From: an uncultured Clostridia bacterium
GTDB lineage: Bacteria; Bacillota; Clostridia; Oscillospirales; CAG-272
NCBI GenBank assembly: GCA_948466345.1
Contig: CAOKAC010000005.1
Location: 72,406 to 136,405, forward strand
DNA: 64,000 bases
Direction of reading: 5' to 3'
Positions 1-7,604 of this stretch are shown here, in pieces. The first letter of the stretch is position 1; each line of letters starts with the position of its first letter. A program made the translations under genes and the position numbers. The notes under the pieces were generated by a model. That model was not told the DNA's origin, searched no databases, and worked only from the letters and a program-made list of their open reading frames with translations.

Positions 1-1
1 A

Positions 2-64
2 GGGGACAAGGGAACGCCGGTGGTTTTGATTCAAGGCTATTTTGACAACTTTACCAACATATAA
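2..64 (+). CDS. C-terminal end of an unidentified upstream gene (partial)
   Basis: An open frame enters from the left edge and ends at TAA 62-64. The last 20 residues read GDKGTPVVLIQGYFDNFTNI. The stop lies 15 bases before the guaA start, and no terminator separates the two, so the gene is probably in the same operon as guaA. Too little is visible to name the family; a purine-related function would only be a guess from the neighbour. The frame could also be fortuitous. Confidence 0.45.
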   Translation, partial: GDKGTPVVLIQGYFDNFTNI

Positions 65-79
65 AAGGAGCAATGCTAT

Positions 80-1369
80 ATGAAACAGGATATGATTCTC
101 ATACTGGATTTAGGAAGTGAAGAAAATCCCCAAATTGCCCGCGAAATTCGTGCTTTGGGCGTATATTCCGAAATTTATCCCCACGATATTTCTGCAGATG
201 AGCTGGCGGCGCTGCCGGGTGTGAAGGGAATTATCCTCAATGGCGGTCCGAATCGAGTAGTAGATGGAGTGGGGATTGACGCCTGCGCAGCAGTTTATGC
301 GTCCGGTTATCCTCTCCTGTGCGCAGATCATAAAGGCGAACCCGGATGGCCTATAGATGAAGCAGCTCGAAAGGAAATGCTCTCTCGTTTTATTTTTGAC
401 ACATGTAAAGCAGAAGCCAACTGGAATATGGAAAACTTTATCGCCGACCAGGTGGAACTAATTCGTCGGCAGGTTGGCGAAAAAAAAGTGCTGCTGGCGT
501 TGTCCGGCGGTGTGGATTCTTCTGTTGTTGCTGCATTGCTGATTCGGGCAATAGGCAAACAGCTTACCTGTGTTCATGTAAACCATGGCTTATTGCGTAA
601 AGGAGAACCGGAGCAAGTAGTGGATGTTTTCCGCAATCAAATGGATGCCAACTTAATTTATGTAGATGCGGTGGACCGTTTTCTGGACAAGTTGGCTGGT
701 GTGGCTGATCCGGAGCAGAAACGGAAAATCATCGGCGCAGAATTTATCCGGGTATTTGAAGAAGAGGCCAGAAAGCTGGACGATATTGAATTCTTGGCAC
801 AGGGAACAATTTATCCCGATATTATTGAATCCGGTACAAAAACAGTAAAAGCGGTGAAAAGCCACCACAATGTAGGCGGCTTGCCCGACGATTTGCAGTT
901 CGCATTGGTAGAACCCTTGAAAATGTTATTTAAGGATGAGGTGCGGGCTTGCGGAACTGCGCTTGGACTTCCGGATGCAATGGTATACCGGCAGCCGTTC
1001 CCCGGCCCCGGACTGGGCGTGCGGTGCCTAGGTGCAATTACCAGAGACCGTTTGGAAGCCGTGCGGGAATCTGATGCAATTTTGCGTGAGGAATTTGCCA
1101 AAGCCGGCTTGGAAGGGAAGGTTTGGCAGTATTTTACGGTGGTTCCTGATTTTAAATCCGTAGGCGTGCGGGACAATGCCCGTACCTATGAATGGCCTGT
1201 AATTCTGCGAGCAGTCAATACAATCGATGCAATGACTGCTTCTGTAGAGGATGTTCCTTTTGCCTTGCTGCAGCATATTACCGAACGAATTACCGCAGAG
1301 GTGCAGGGTGTCAGTCGTGTGTTGTATGATTTGACGCCAAAGCCGTCTGGAACGATTGAGTGGGAATGA
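80..1369 (+). CDS. guaA: GMP synthase with a truncated, inactive-looking glutaminase domain
   Basis: Makes GMP from XMP, ATP and a nitrogen donor, in the cytoplasm. The ATP pyrophosphatase half is complete: P-loop LSGGVDSS at residues 141-148, then KSHHNVGGLP, the RQPFPGPGLGVR loop, and the family ending KPSGTIEWE. The protein has 429 residues against about 510-520 normally. The missing part is in the N-terminal class I amidotransferase domain. Its start (ILDLGSEENPQIAREIRALG) is recognisable, but after PLLC at 78-81 the sequence jumps to the domain end (LSRFIFDTC). The nucleophile elbow (GxCxG) and the His-Glu pair are gone. Start ATG 80 has GGAG nine bases upstream. Inference: the enzyme uses free ammonia or a separate glutaminase subunit. 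No frameshift or stop is seen, so this looks like a fixed family variant. Confidence 0.9.
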   Translation: MKQDMILILDLGSEENPQIAREIRALGVYSEIYPHDISADELAALPGVKGIILNGGPNRVVDGVGIDACAAVYASGYPLLCADHKGEPGWPIDEAARKEMLSRFIFDTCKAEANWNMENFIADQVELIRRQVGEKKVLLALSGGVDSSVVAALLIRAIGKQLTCVHVNHGLLRKGEPEQVVDVFRNQMDANLIYVDAVDRFLDKLAGVADPEQKRKIIGAEFIRVFEEEARKLDDIEFLAQGTIYPDIIESGTKTVKAVKSHHNVGGLPDDLQFALVEPLKMLFKDEVRACGTALGLPDAMVYRQPFPGPGLGVRCLGAITRDRLEAVRESDAILREEFAKAGLEGKVWQYFTVVPDFKSVGVRDNARTYEWPVILRAVNTIDAMTASVEDVPFALLQHITERITAEVQGVSRVLYDLTPKPSGTIEWE

Positions 1370-1428
1370 TATTCGTAATAGAGCGACGGAGTTTGTTCAT
1401 TCAAATTTAATCTACGTGTAACTGGCAA

Positions 1429-1462
1429 GGCGGCAGAAAAAAATCTCTGCCGCCGCTTTTCT
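1429..1462 (+). terminator. Terminator of guaA
   Basis: Nine-base stem GGCGGCAGA (1429-1437) pairs with TCTGCCGCC (1446-1454) across an A-rich 8-base loop, followed by GCTTTTCTT. It separates guaA from the ArsR promoter. Confidence 0.8.
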
Positions 1463-1473
1463 TAAAAAATATA

Positions 1474-1502
1474 TTGACGATTTTCTATATGATGTTTATA
1501 AT
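1474..1502 (+). promoter_or_regulatory. Sigma-A promoter of the arsR-like operon
   Basis: TTGACG (1474-1479), 17-base spacer, TATAAT (1497-1502). It lies 40 bases before the ArsR start and just upstream of a perfect palindrome. Confidence 0.8.
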
Positions 1503-1507
1503 AAAAT

Positions 1508-1523
1508 ATAGATAATTATCTAT
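1508..1523. promoter_or_regulatory. Probable ArsR operator, 16-base perfect palindrome
   Basis: ATAGATAATTATCTAT is a perfect dyad directly after the -10 box, covering the likely transcription start. ArsR/SmtB proteins usually bind such AT-rich dyads at their own promoter. Autoregulation by the adjacent gene is an inference. Confidence 0.65.
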
Positions 1524-1541
1524 GGGAGATAAATTAAATAG

Positions 1542-1850
1542 ATGGACGAAAGAAAAACTGCGGCAATTTTCAAATCATTTTGTGATGAAAACCGTATTAG
1601 AATTATAACGTTATTACGTTCGGGAGAAAAATGCGCCTGCAAGCTGTTGGAAGAAATTAATGTGACACAGCCTACACTTTCTCATCATATGAAAATACTT
1701 TGTGATGCTGAGATTGTTGTTGGTCGCAAAGAGGGAAAATGGACATACTATTCTATTTCAGAAAAAGGTGTGAAACAAGCAAAGGAATGTTTGGAGCAGT
1801 TGACAACACTTGATGTTGAATATAAAAACAAGTCGTGTTGTGAAAAGTGA
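1542..1850 (+). CDS. ArsR/SmtB family metal- or metalloid-responsive repressor
   Basis: A 102-residue winged-helix repressor. The core helix-turn-helix is around residues 38-58 (VTQPTLSHHMKIL), with wing RKEGKWTYYSI. Residues EKCACKLLE (Cys31, Cys33) match the position of the CxC metalloid-binding pair in classical ArsR proteins, and another CC pair is near the C terminus (99-100). It likely represses its own operon through the palindrome at 1508-1523 and releases DNA on binding a thiol-seeking metal or As(III)/Sb(III). It is first in a three-gene operon with a permease and a thioredoxin-like protein, a combination common in arsenic or metal resistance loci. The exact inducer cannot be told from sequence. 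Confidence 0.85.
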   Translation: MDERKTAAIFKSFCDENRIRIITLLRSGEKCACKLLEEINVTQPTLSHHMKILCDAEIVVGRKEGKWTYYSISEKGVKQAKECLEQLTTLDVEYKNKSCCEK

Positions 1851-1937
1851 GGAAGTTTATAGATTGCTTTTCTGCACGGCTTATAAACCCGTTAATATAT
1901 AGACACATTTCAATATAACTATATGAAGGAGCTTTTT

Positions 1938-2951
1938 ATGGAAGTATTAAAAATTGGCTGGGACTTTTTTCAAAATGAAGTCCTCGGTATGGGTTGGCTA
2001 AGTAGAATCATATCAACTATATTGAATGCCTGTGGTTTGGATACTACAAGCAGAGTAGGCGGCAGTGTTCAGTTCTTTATATACGATACTATAAAAATTA
2101 TGGTACTGCTTGGCGTGTTAATTTTGATTATTTCGTATATTCAAAGCTATTTTCCACCCGAAAGAGCAAAAAAGATACTTGGCAGGTTCCACGGGATATG
2201 GGCAAATATTATTGCTGCATTACTTGGTACGGTAACGCCGTTCTGTTCGTGTTCCTCTATTCCTCTGTTTATTGGATTTACAAGCGCAGGTTTGCCGCTT
2301 GGCGTTACATTCTCCTTTTTGATTTCTTCACCAATGGTTGACCTCGGTAGCCTTGTTTTACTGATGAGCATATTCGGTTGGAAAGTTGCCGTTTTGTATG
2401 TTGTTCTCGGTTTGGTAATAGCTGTTGTCGGCGGTACGCTGATTGAAAAGTTACATCTTGAAAATCAAGTGGAAGAATATATTCGAAACGGTCACACTAT
2501 TGACATTCCACAAGAGGAACTGCATTTCAAAGACCGTATGAAATATGCTTGGGAACAGGTTGTTTCAACAGCTAAAAAGGTTGCGCCTTATGTGTTAATC
2601 GGTGTCGGTATCGGTGCAATTATCCACAACTGGATACCAGAAGATTTCATTGTCAAGGTACTTGGAGATAACAATCCCTTTGGTGTTGTGCTTGCTGCTA
2701 TCGCAGGTGTTCCAATGTATGCGGATATTTTCGGCACAATCCCGATTGCGGAAGCATTACTTGCAAAAGGCGCATTGCTTGGTGTTGTCCTTTCCTTTAT
2801 GATGGGCGTAACTACCCTTTCTCTCCCATCGATGATTATGCTTCGCAAGGCGGTTAAACCGAAATTGCTCGGTATTTTCATTGCAATATGCACAGTCGGT
2901 ATTATTGTTGTAGGTTATTTTTTCAACGCAGTACAATATTTAATTGTTTAA
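1938..2951 (+). CDS. ArsP/DUF318-type efflux permease
   Basis: A polytopic membrane protein of about 337 residues in the SO_0444/ArsP permease family. The hallmark stretch TPFCSCSSIPLFIGF is near residue 100, with PMYADIFGTIPIAEALL in the second half. Known members export trivalent organoarsenicals or have been proposed to export Cu/Zn. I place the start at ATG 1938 because AAGGAG (1926-1931) sits six bases before it; the in-frame ATG at 1923 would overlap that ribosome site. Lies between the ArsR regulator and the small thioredoxin, with no promoter or terminator between. Substrate unproven; arsenical export is the best guess. Confidence 0.8.
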   Translation: MEVLKIGWDFFQNEVLGMGWLSRIISTILNACGLDTTSRVGGSVQFFIYDTIKIMVLLGVLILIISYIQSYFPPERAKKILGRFHGIWANIIAALLGTVTPFCSCSSIPLFIGFTSAGLPLGVTFSFLISSPMVDLGSLVLLMSIFGWKVAVLYVVLGLVIAVVGGTLIEKLHLENQVEEYIRNGHTIDIPQEELHFKDRMKYAWEQVVSTAKKVAPYVLIGVGIGAIIHNWIPEDFIVKVLGDNNPFGVVLAAIAGVPMYADIFGTIPIAEALLAKGALLGVVLSFMMGVTTLSLPSMIMLRKAVKPKLLGIFIAICTVGIIVVGYFFNAVQYLIV

Positions 2952-2969
2952 TTTTAGGAGGTTGTCATT

Positions 2970-3344
2970 ATGGCATTATTTAATTTTGGAAAGAAAAAAG
3001 AAGAAAAGAAAACACCTGCTTGCGCTTGTAGTTGTGGCTGTCCGACAGGTGTGGCAGAAGAAATCGCAAAGGACCGCTGCCCTGAAGCAAAGGATGTAAT
3101 TTGCTATATTAAGGTATTGGGTGCAGGCTGTAAATCCTGTCACGAACAGTATGAGAACGCTAAACAGGCAGTAAAGGATATGGGGCTTTCCGTCGAGGTG
3201 GAATATATTACCGATATGCAGAAAATTATGGAATATGGTGTTATGAGTATGCCTGTCCTTGTTGTCAATGAAAAGGTTGTGGCTATGGGTAAGGTATTGA
3301 AAGTAAATGAAGTCGTGGCTTTATTAAGAAAGTTTGGGGTTTAA
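2970..3344 (+). CDS. Thioredoxin-like small redox protein with an N-terminal cysteine cluster
   Basis: A 124-residue protein of the 'redox-active disulfide protein 2' thioredoxin group. The active-site CxxC is GAGCKSCH (Cys54, Cys57); the cis-proline loop is MSMPVLVV. Before the domain is a lysine-rich tail and a cluster of alternating cysteines (C18, C20, C22, C24), which could bind a soft metal. Preceded by AGGAGG at good spacing, 18 bases after the permease stop, so co-transcribed and probably working with it, for instance reducing or handing over the metal/metalloid. This coupling is inference; the fold call is firm. Confidence 0.8.
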   Translation: MALFNFGKKKEEKKTPACACSCGCPTGVAEEIAKDRCPEAKDVICYIKVLGAGCKSCHEQYENAKQAVKDMGLSVEVEYITDMQKIMEYGVMSMPVLVVNEKVVAMGKVLKVNEVVALLRKFGV

Positions 3345-3949
3345 AAGTGGAAAGGGAAAAGACAGAACGGGTATTGCGGCAATAAAACTCGTGATAAGAT
3401 TAGAGCAGATACGTTCATTGAAATTTTTTGCTCTATTTTCCTAAGTGTAAGCACGAAACTTGGATCAATATGAGGGATATGACCGTATCCGTGGGCAAAA
3501 AACGGATGGATAATTGTTTGGTCATCTTGCTTTTCTAAACAAAATTGCTTATAATTTGAGTCGGAACATATTGCTAGTATCCGCAGATAGTTCAGCGAGT
3601 GTTATCAATGCCGATAACAAAATGATTACATTAGCTATATAGAAGTAAGTTCAAATAAATTTGTTTAAGTTCTGGCAACGATTAGCAACATTTTTTACAT
3701 TACGTACTGGATAATACTAGTAATTAATAAATCAAAAGGAATGACATATCCTAAGTTTTCTGAATTTCATATATAAGATTGGTTATGGCTATTTAGAAAA
3801 CACTTCTCCTATGGACGGGGCAGGTTTGGTGTTCGGGTTGGCACAAAATAAAGTAAAGTATTGGTGTCATTATGAAAGGGATTTCAATAAAGAAATAATT
3901 TTCAGTTTGTTCGGAAGCGGCAAATAATCAGGGATTTTGGAGAAACACA
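3345..3949. other. 605-base gene-free AT-rich gap, possibly with a decayed gene
   Basis: No convincing gene in either strand. One frame is open from 3745 to the stop at 3925-3927 without a usable start at its beginning; it reads, in part, IGYGYLENTSPMDGAGLVFG and ends LFGSGK. The only internal ATG (3811) would give 38 residues. This may be the tail of a decayed gene, but I recognise no family. No terminal inverted repeats or transposase remnants are visible. Confidence 0.4.
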
Positions 3950-4681
3950 ATGAAAAAACAATTGGAGCTGATTGCAAAATCGTATGATAAAGGCATTGAG
4001 TTGGGAAAAAAAGGCATTGATTTATATGACAACTTCCCCTCTTATATTACGAGCCACTGCAATTATCCTTTGTTTGAACAAATGCGGATGAATGAAACAC
4101 TTTCCGATAGTGCCCGAAAAGAAATTGTTGAGTATCTTGCCCCAAAGGTTGGCATGAGATTTATTGATTTAGGGTGTTGCCTAAATTTGATGTTTGCAGG
4201 CTATAAAGACTGGAGGTCTACATACTATGGGGTAGATATCAGCAGCAAAACGATTGAATTGCTCCGGGAATATGTTGAAAAAAATTGTTTAATTGTTGGT
4301 GATTTGTATTGTTGTAGCATGCATGAAACACCATTTGATACATCCTTTTTTGATATTGGTGAGTGTGTAGGATCTTTGGAATATTTTGAAAAAGGTTATG
4401 TGCAGCAGGCAGTTGCAGAGTTTTCTCGTATTATGAAATCAAATGGGAGATTTGTCCTTGATATTCCGAATATTGGGAGTCCTGAATTTGAAATTACAAA
4501 GCTGATAGAAGAATATTTGGGTAGGCAAGATCAATTTGATTTGTCGGAAGAAGAATTTGACACAATACTTAATGATTACTTTATAATCGACAAAAAAGAA
4601 ATTGTGGGACCGATGATACAGTATTTTTTGATAAGAAAAACAAAGAACACGCCAAGTGGGAGTGGGGTAAGTACAACTTGA
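3950..4681 (+). CDS. Class I SAM-dependent methyltransferase
   Basis: A 243-residue protein with a Rossmann methyltransferase core: motif I region MRFIDLGCC (about 69-77), acidic end of strand 2 VDISSK, motif IV region DIGECVGSLEYF, and the post-core FVLDIPN. The glycine motif is unusual (DLGCC rather than DxGxG), but the pattern of strands and acidic residues is typical. Start ATG has GGAGAAACACA upstream. It stands alone in the AT-rich accessory stretch after a 600-base gap. The substrate cannot be predicted. Confidence 0.7.
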   Translation: MKKQLELIAKSYDKGIELGKKGIDLYDNFPSYITSHCNYPLFEQMRMNETLSDSARKEIVEYLAPKVGMRFIDLGCCLNLMFAGYKDWRSTYYGVDISSKTIELLREYVEKNCLIVGDLYCCSMHETPFDTSFFDIGECVGSLEYFEKGYVQQAVAEFSRIMKSNGRFVLDIPNIGSPEFEITKLIEEYLGRQDQFDLSEEEFDTILNDYFIIDKKEIVGPMIQYFLIRKTKNTPSGSGVSTT

Positions 4682-4746
4682 CCCACTCGCGCAAATTATG
4701 TTAATCAATAGAAGTATGAATTTACAAATAATGAAAAGAGAATGTA

Positions 4747-5148
4747 ATGGAGTTTTTATTAAATTATGAAAATTTTGTATTAAAGGTAAAGCCGGAAATT
4801 TTTGAGGATGATATGTATTTACCAGTTAATACAATAATGGAAGTAATGGTTCAAAGTGCTGATTTTTCTGCCTTTGTAACTATGGATATAGCCATTAAAG
4901 ATCTGGTCCAGTTTGCGTTTGATCTTACGCAAATATATAAAACGCTGTCTGGAGAGGCGAGAATTGAAGAACCTTATGGCACGCATATGTTCATATCATT
5001 TGCTGGTGATGGAAAAGGACACGTTACAGTTAAAGGGCACTTGAATGATAGCAGAAACGAACATATTCTTGAATTTCAAAATGCTATTGACCAAACATGT
5101 TTAAAAAAATTTGCATTTGATTTGTTCAACACTTATAAGAAGCTTTGA
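4747..5148 (+). CDS. Unidentified 133-residue cytosolic protein, possibly WapI-like
   Basis: A soluble, acidic protein without a signal peptide or membrane segment. The pattern of beta-rich sequence ending in a helical NTYKKL tail resembles small proteins grouped with WapI-type immunity proteins, but I cannot verify this. No toxin gene is adjacent, so an orphan immunity role would be speculation. The ribosome site before ATG 4747 is weak. Base composition matches the AT-rich neighbours, suggesting a mobile or accessory segment. Confidence 0.5.
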   Translation: MEFLLNYENFVLKVKPEIFEDDMYLPVNTIMEVMVQSADFSAFVTMDIAIKDLVQFAFDLTQIYKTLSGEARIEEPYGTHMFISFAGDGKGHVTVKGHLNDSRNEHILEFQNAIDQTCLKKFAFDLFNTYKKL

Positions 5149-5171
5149 AATGATCTTGCTTATGTAAACCA

Positions 5172-5214
5172 AAACGCCCCTGGCGTGGATATTATCACAC
5201 AATTTGGGGCGTTT
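5172..5214. terminator. Convergent terminator
   Basis: AAACGCCCC (5172-5180) pairs with GGGGCGTTT (5206-5214) over a 25-base loop. It lies between the converging genes ending at 5148 (+) and 5218 (-) and can serve both. Confidence 0.6.
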
Positions 5215-5217
5215 GTA

Positions 5218-5544
5218 TTATTTCTTGGCGGTTTTCTTTTTTTTCGGGGCGGGAAGCTCATCATACATAGACAAAAACAAATTGCAGAGAAATTCCCTGT
5301 TGTCTATGTCCTCTACTAAAAGCATTTCTTTTGCTCCCTGATACGGCAATTCGTACGCTGCCGTTGGCATAAGGGAAATGGCAGATGGGACAGGTTTTAC
5401 AAGCAAGCGATTATCGTAGATACCGCCGACGATTTTTTCACGGAAATAGAGAATATACTCGCCCATCATGGCACGGTAAGTAACACCGTCCAAGTCTGTC
5501 AGTTGTTCCAGCACAAAGGTTAAATAATCTTTGCTTGAAGCCAT
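5218..5544 (-). CDS. TfoX N-terminal domain protein
   Basis: 108 residues with the TfoX/Sxy N-terminal fold: SKDYLTFVLEQL, then TYRAMMGEYILYFREKIVGGIYDNRLLVKPV and the C-terminal FLSMYDELP with a lysine tail (PAPKKKKTAKK). In Proteobacteria, TfoX controls competence, but stand-alone N-terminal domain proteins like this are widespread in Firmicutes with no established role. Monocistronic, convergent with the preceding gene. Lysine-rich tail could favour nucleic acid or surface binding, which is inference. Confidence 0.75.
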   Translation of the reverse strand: MASSKDYLTFVLEQLTDLDGVTYRAMMGEYILYFREKIVGGIYDNRLLVKPVPSAISLMPTAAYELPYQGAKEMLLVEDIDNREFLCNLFLSMYDELPAPKKKKTAKK

Positions 5545-5671
5545 ACTATACCTGCTTTCAATTGGAGTTTACTTATATCCGGATTTATGATAATATTAAA
5601 CCATGCCGCCAAAAGCCTGCTCTGCAAACCTTTCTGCAAATATTATATTGTGAAAAGCGGCGTAAGTCAAT

Positions 5672-6220
5672 ATGAAAGAGGATGTTTTTGGTGTATGTCC
5701 AATATGGAGAGATAATACGTACCGAAAAAATAAAATTGGAGCGACTGTTGATTTAGACGAAATGTTTGCGGAAATCGGAGAAGGCTGTTATATTGAACCA
5801 CCGTTTCATTCCAATTTCGGTGGTGCTCATGTGCATTTCGGCAACAATATTTATGCAAATTTTAACCTCACCTGTGTGGACGATACGCATATTTATGTAG
5901 GAAACTATACAATGTTCGGTCCAAATGTGATCATTGCTACGGCGGGTCATCCTATATTGCCGGAGCTGCGGGAGAGGGCATATCAGTACAATGCACCTGT
6001 TCATATTGGCCAAAATTGCTGGATTGGCGCAGGAGCGATCATACTTCCCGGTATTATTATCGGAGACAATGTAGTAGTAGGCGCCGGCAGCGTGGTAACA
6101 ATGGATTTGCCCTCTAGTGTGGTGGAGGTTGGTAATCCCTGCAAAGTCTTACGTGAAGTAAACGAGCATGATCAAGAATATTATTTTAAAGGAAAAAAAC
6201 TTGACTGGAAAGGTTTATAA
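5672..6220 (+). CDS. LacA/Maa-type sugar O-acetyltransferase
   Basis: A 182-residue left-handed beta-helix acetyltransferase that uses acetyl-CoA. The hexapeptide core begins at IGEGCYIEPPF and runs through NIYANFNLTCVDD, the catalytic-histidine segment ATAGHPILPELRERA, and WIGAGAIILPGIIIGDNVVVG to PCKVLREVNEHD. This order is close to galactoside O-acetyltransferase. It is about 20 residues shorter than E. coli LacA; the missing part is in the N-terminal helical region. An in-frame TAA stands three codons before ATG 5672, so no longer start is available. The ribosome site is weak. Acceptor sugar unknown. Confidence 0.8.
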   Translation: MKEDVFGVCPIWRDNTYRKNKIGATVDLDEMFAEIGEGCYIEPPFHSNFGGAHVHFGNNIYANFNLTCVDDTHIYVGNYTMFGPNVIIATAGHPILPELRERAYQYNAPVHIGQNCWIGAGAIILPGIIIGDNVVVGAGSVVTMDLPSSVVEVGNPCKVLREVNEHDQEYYFKGKKLDWKGL

Positions 6221-6226
6221 TGTGGA

Positions 6227-6258
6227 AAAAGGGCAGGTAAAATTTTACCTGCCCTTTT
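6227..6258. terminator. 32-base perfect palindrome, bidirectional terminator
   Basis: AAAAGGGCAGGTAAAA is followed at once by its exact reverse complement. It ends the acetyltransferase gene (+) and the SPFH/Arc-like pair (-). A-tracts become T-tracts on the opposite strand, as in two-way terminators. Confidence 0.8.
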
Positions 6259-6266
6259 GGAAGGAG

Positions 6267-6452
6267 CTATAAGCTATGGCTAGTTTCATCGTCTTGCTTC
6301 TTCTTGCCTCGCTTTCGTACGCATTCTGTAAGCAGATATTCAATCTGTCCATTGATGGAGCGAAAGTCGTCTTCTGCCCATGCGGCCAGTTGTGCGTACA
6401 GCGATGCGGATATACGCAGAGGAATCTGCTTTTTTTCATCCCGCTGTGCCAT
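6267..6452 (-). CDS. Arc-like ribbon-helix-helix small protein
   Basis: 61 residues: MAQRDEKKQIPLRISASLYAQ starts a ribbon strand, followed by helices (LYAQLAAWAEDDFRSINGQIEYLLTE) as in Arc/MetJ-type DNA-binding folds. ATG 6452 lies two bases after the stop of the upstream SPFH gene, so translation is probably coupled. Small Arc-like proteins following SPFH genes recur in Clostridia (recalled, not checked). It may bind DNA or interact with the SPFH protein. Confidence 0.7.
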   Translation of the reverse strand: MAQRDEKKQIPLRISASLYAQLAAWAEDDFRSINGQIEYLLTECVRKRGKKKQDDETSHSL

Positions 6453-6454
6453 AA

Positions 6455-7480
6455 TTAATACAGACTTCCGGAGTTGACAATCGGCTGGGCGTCTTTATTG
6501 CCGCAGAGAACGACAAGCAAATTGGATACCATTGCGGCCTTACGCTCTTCATCCAAGTTGATAATATCTCGTTCTCCCAGTCTGTCTAGAGCCATTTCTA
6601 CCATGCCTACCGCACCGTCTACGATCATTTTTCTTGCATCGATGATGGCGGATGCTTGTTGCCGCTGGAGCATTACTGCTGCAATTTCAGGAGCATATGC
6701 CAAATAAGTAATCCTGGCTTCGACGATTTCCAGACCGGCATTATAGACTTTGGATTGGATTTCGTCCCGGATCCGCTGTGCTACGATTTCACTGGAACCG
6801 CGCAGAGATCCTTCATCCGGCTCGCCGTCTCCAGTCGTATCTACATTCTGTGCCACATCATAAGGATAAAGGCGGACGATATTGCGCAGTGCGGCATCAC
6901 ATTGGAGAGAGAGAAATTCTTTATAGTTGTCAACATTAAAAGCGGCTTTAGCAGTGTCAGATACACGCCAAATTACCGCAATTCCAATTTCCACCGGATT
7001 TCCCAAACAGTCGTTGATTTTTTGTTTGTTGTTGTTCAAGGTCATGGCCTTTAAAGAGATTACTTTGCTAGGCATCCGTGGGAGTGCGACGCTGCCGGAA
7101 CCTAAAAATACCGGTGCGGCTTTCCCTCCGTCAGATTCTACATCCCCGCTTTGACGCAGCGCGGTTTTGGCAGCAGGATTGACTGCGCAGACAAAAGGAT
7201 TGACAAAGTAAAAGCCTTCGCCCTTCAGTGTTCCCACATATTTACCAAATAAGGTCAGCACCAGCGCTTCTTGTGGTTTTAAAATTTTTAATCCTAAAAA
7301 CAGGATCCATCCAAGGCATATCCACAAGCCGCCTGCGATAATCATAACGATTCCAAGGATGGTAGAGTCTTGGACAACCACACAGCCCATGGCAAAAACC
7401 GCGATAGACAGCAAATATGCAAGCAGCGACAGGAAAAACATTGCCATGCCGTTTTGGGCTTTTAGGATTTTTTCTTCCAT
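6455..7480 (-). CDS. SPFH (stomatin/prohibitin/flotillin) domain membrane protein
   Basis: 341 residues. Two N-terminal membrane segments (about 10-35 and 40-62) are followed by the SPFH domain: LKPQEALVLTLFGKYVGTLKGEGFYFVNPF at its start, then VEIGIAVIWRVSDTAKAAFNV, and LEIVEARITYLAYAPEIA near its end, with a helical C-terminal part. Such proteins form membrane scaffolds. I choose ATG 7480, since AAGGAG lies ten bases upstream; the longer GTG three codons earlier would sit on that site. Followed directly by the Arc-like gene. Promoter at 7515-7543. Confidence 0.85.
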   Translation of the reverse strand: MEEKILKAQNGMAMFFLSLLAYLLSIAVFAMGCVVVQDSTILGIVMIIAGGLWICLGWILFLGLKILKPQEALVLTLFGKYVGTLKGEGFYFVNPFVCAVNPAAKTALRQSGDVESDGGKAAPVFLGSGSVALPRMPSKVISLKAMTLNNNKQKINDCLGNPVEIGIAVIWRVSDTAKAAFNVDNYKEFLSLQCDAALRNIVRLYPYDVAQNVDTTGDGEPDEGSLRGSSEIVAQRIRDEIQSKVYNAGLEIVEARITYLAYAPEIAAVMLQRQQASAIIDARKMIVDGAVGMVEMALDRLGERDIINLDEERKAAMVSNLLVVLCGNKDAQPIVNSGSLY

Positions 7481-7514
7481 GATAAACACGCTCCTTATGT
7501 ATTAAAGTGATATC

Positions 7515-7543
7515 ATTATAATATCAAAATAAACAATTGTCAA
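7515..7543 (-). promoter_or_regulatory. Sigma-A promoter of the SPFH operon
   Basis: On the minus strand TTGACA (7543-7538), 17-base spacer, TATAAT (7520-7515), about 35 bases before the SPFH start. Confidence 0.8.
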
Positions 7544-7558
7544 GGGATGTGCAAAAAA

Positions 7559-7584
7559 ATATCGGGGGCATTTACCCCCGATAT
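7559..7584 (-). terminator. Terminator of the secreted repeat protein gene
   Basis: AATATCGGGGG and CCCCCGATATT form an 11-base perfect stem. On the minus strand it is followed by a run of seven T, 21 bases after the stop at 7605. Confidence 0.85.
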
Positions 7585-7604
7585 TAGGTTTTATGCAGAA
7601 TGTA

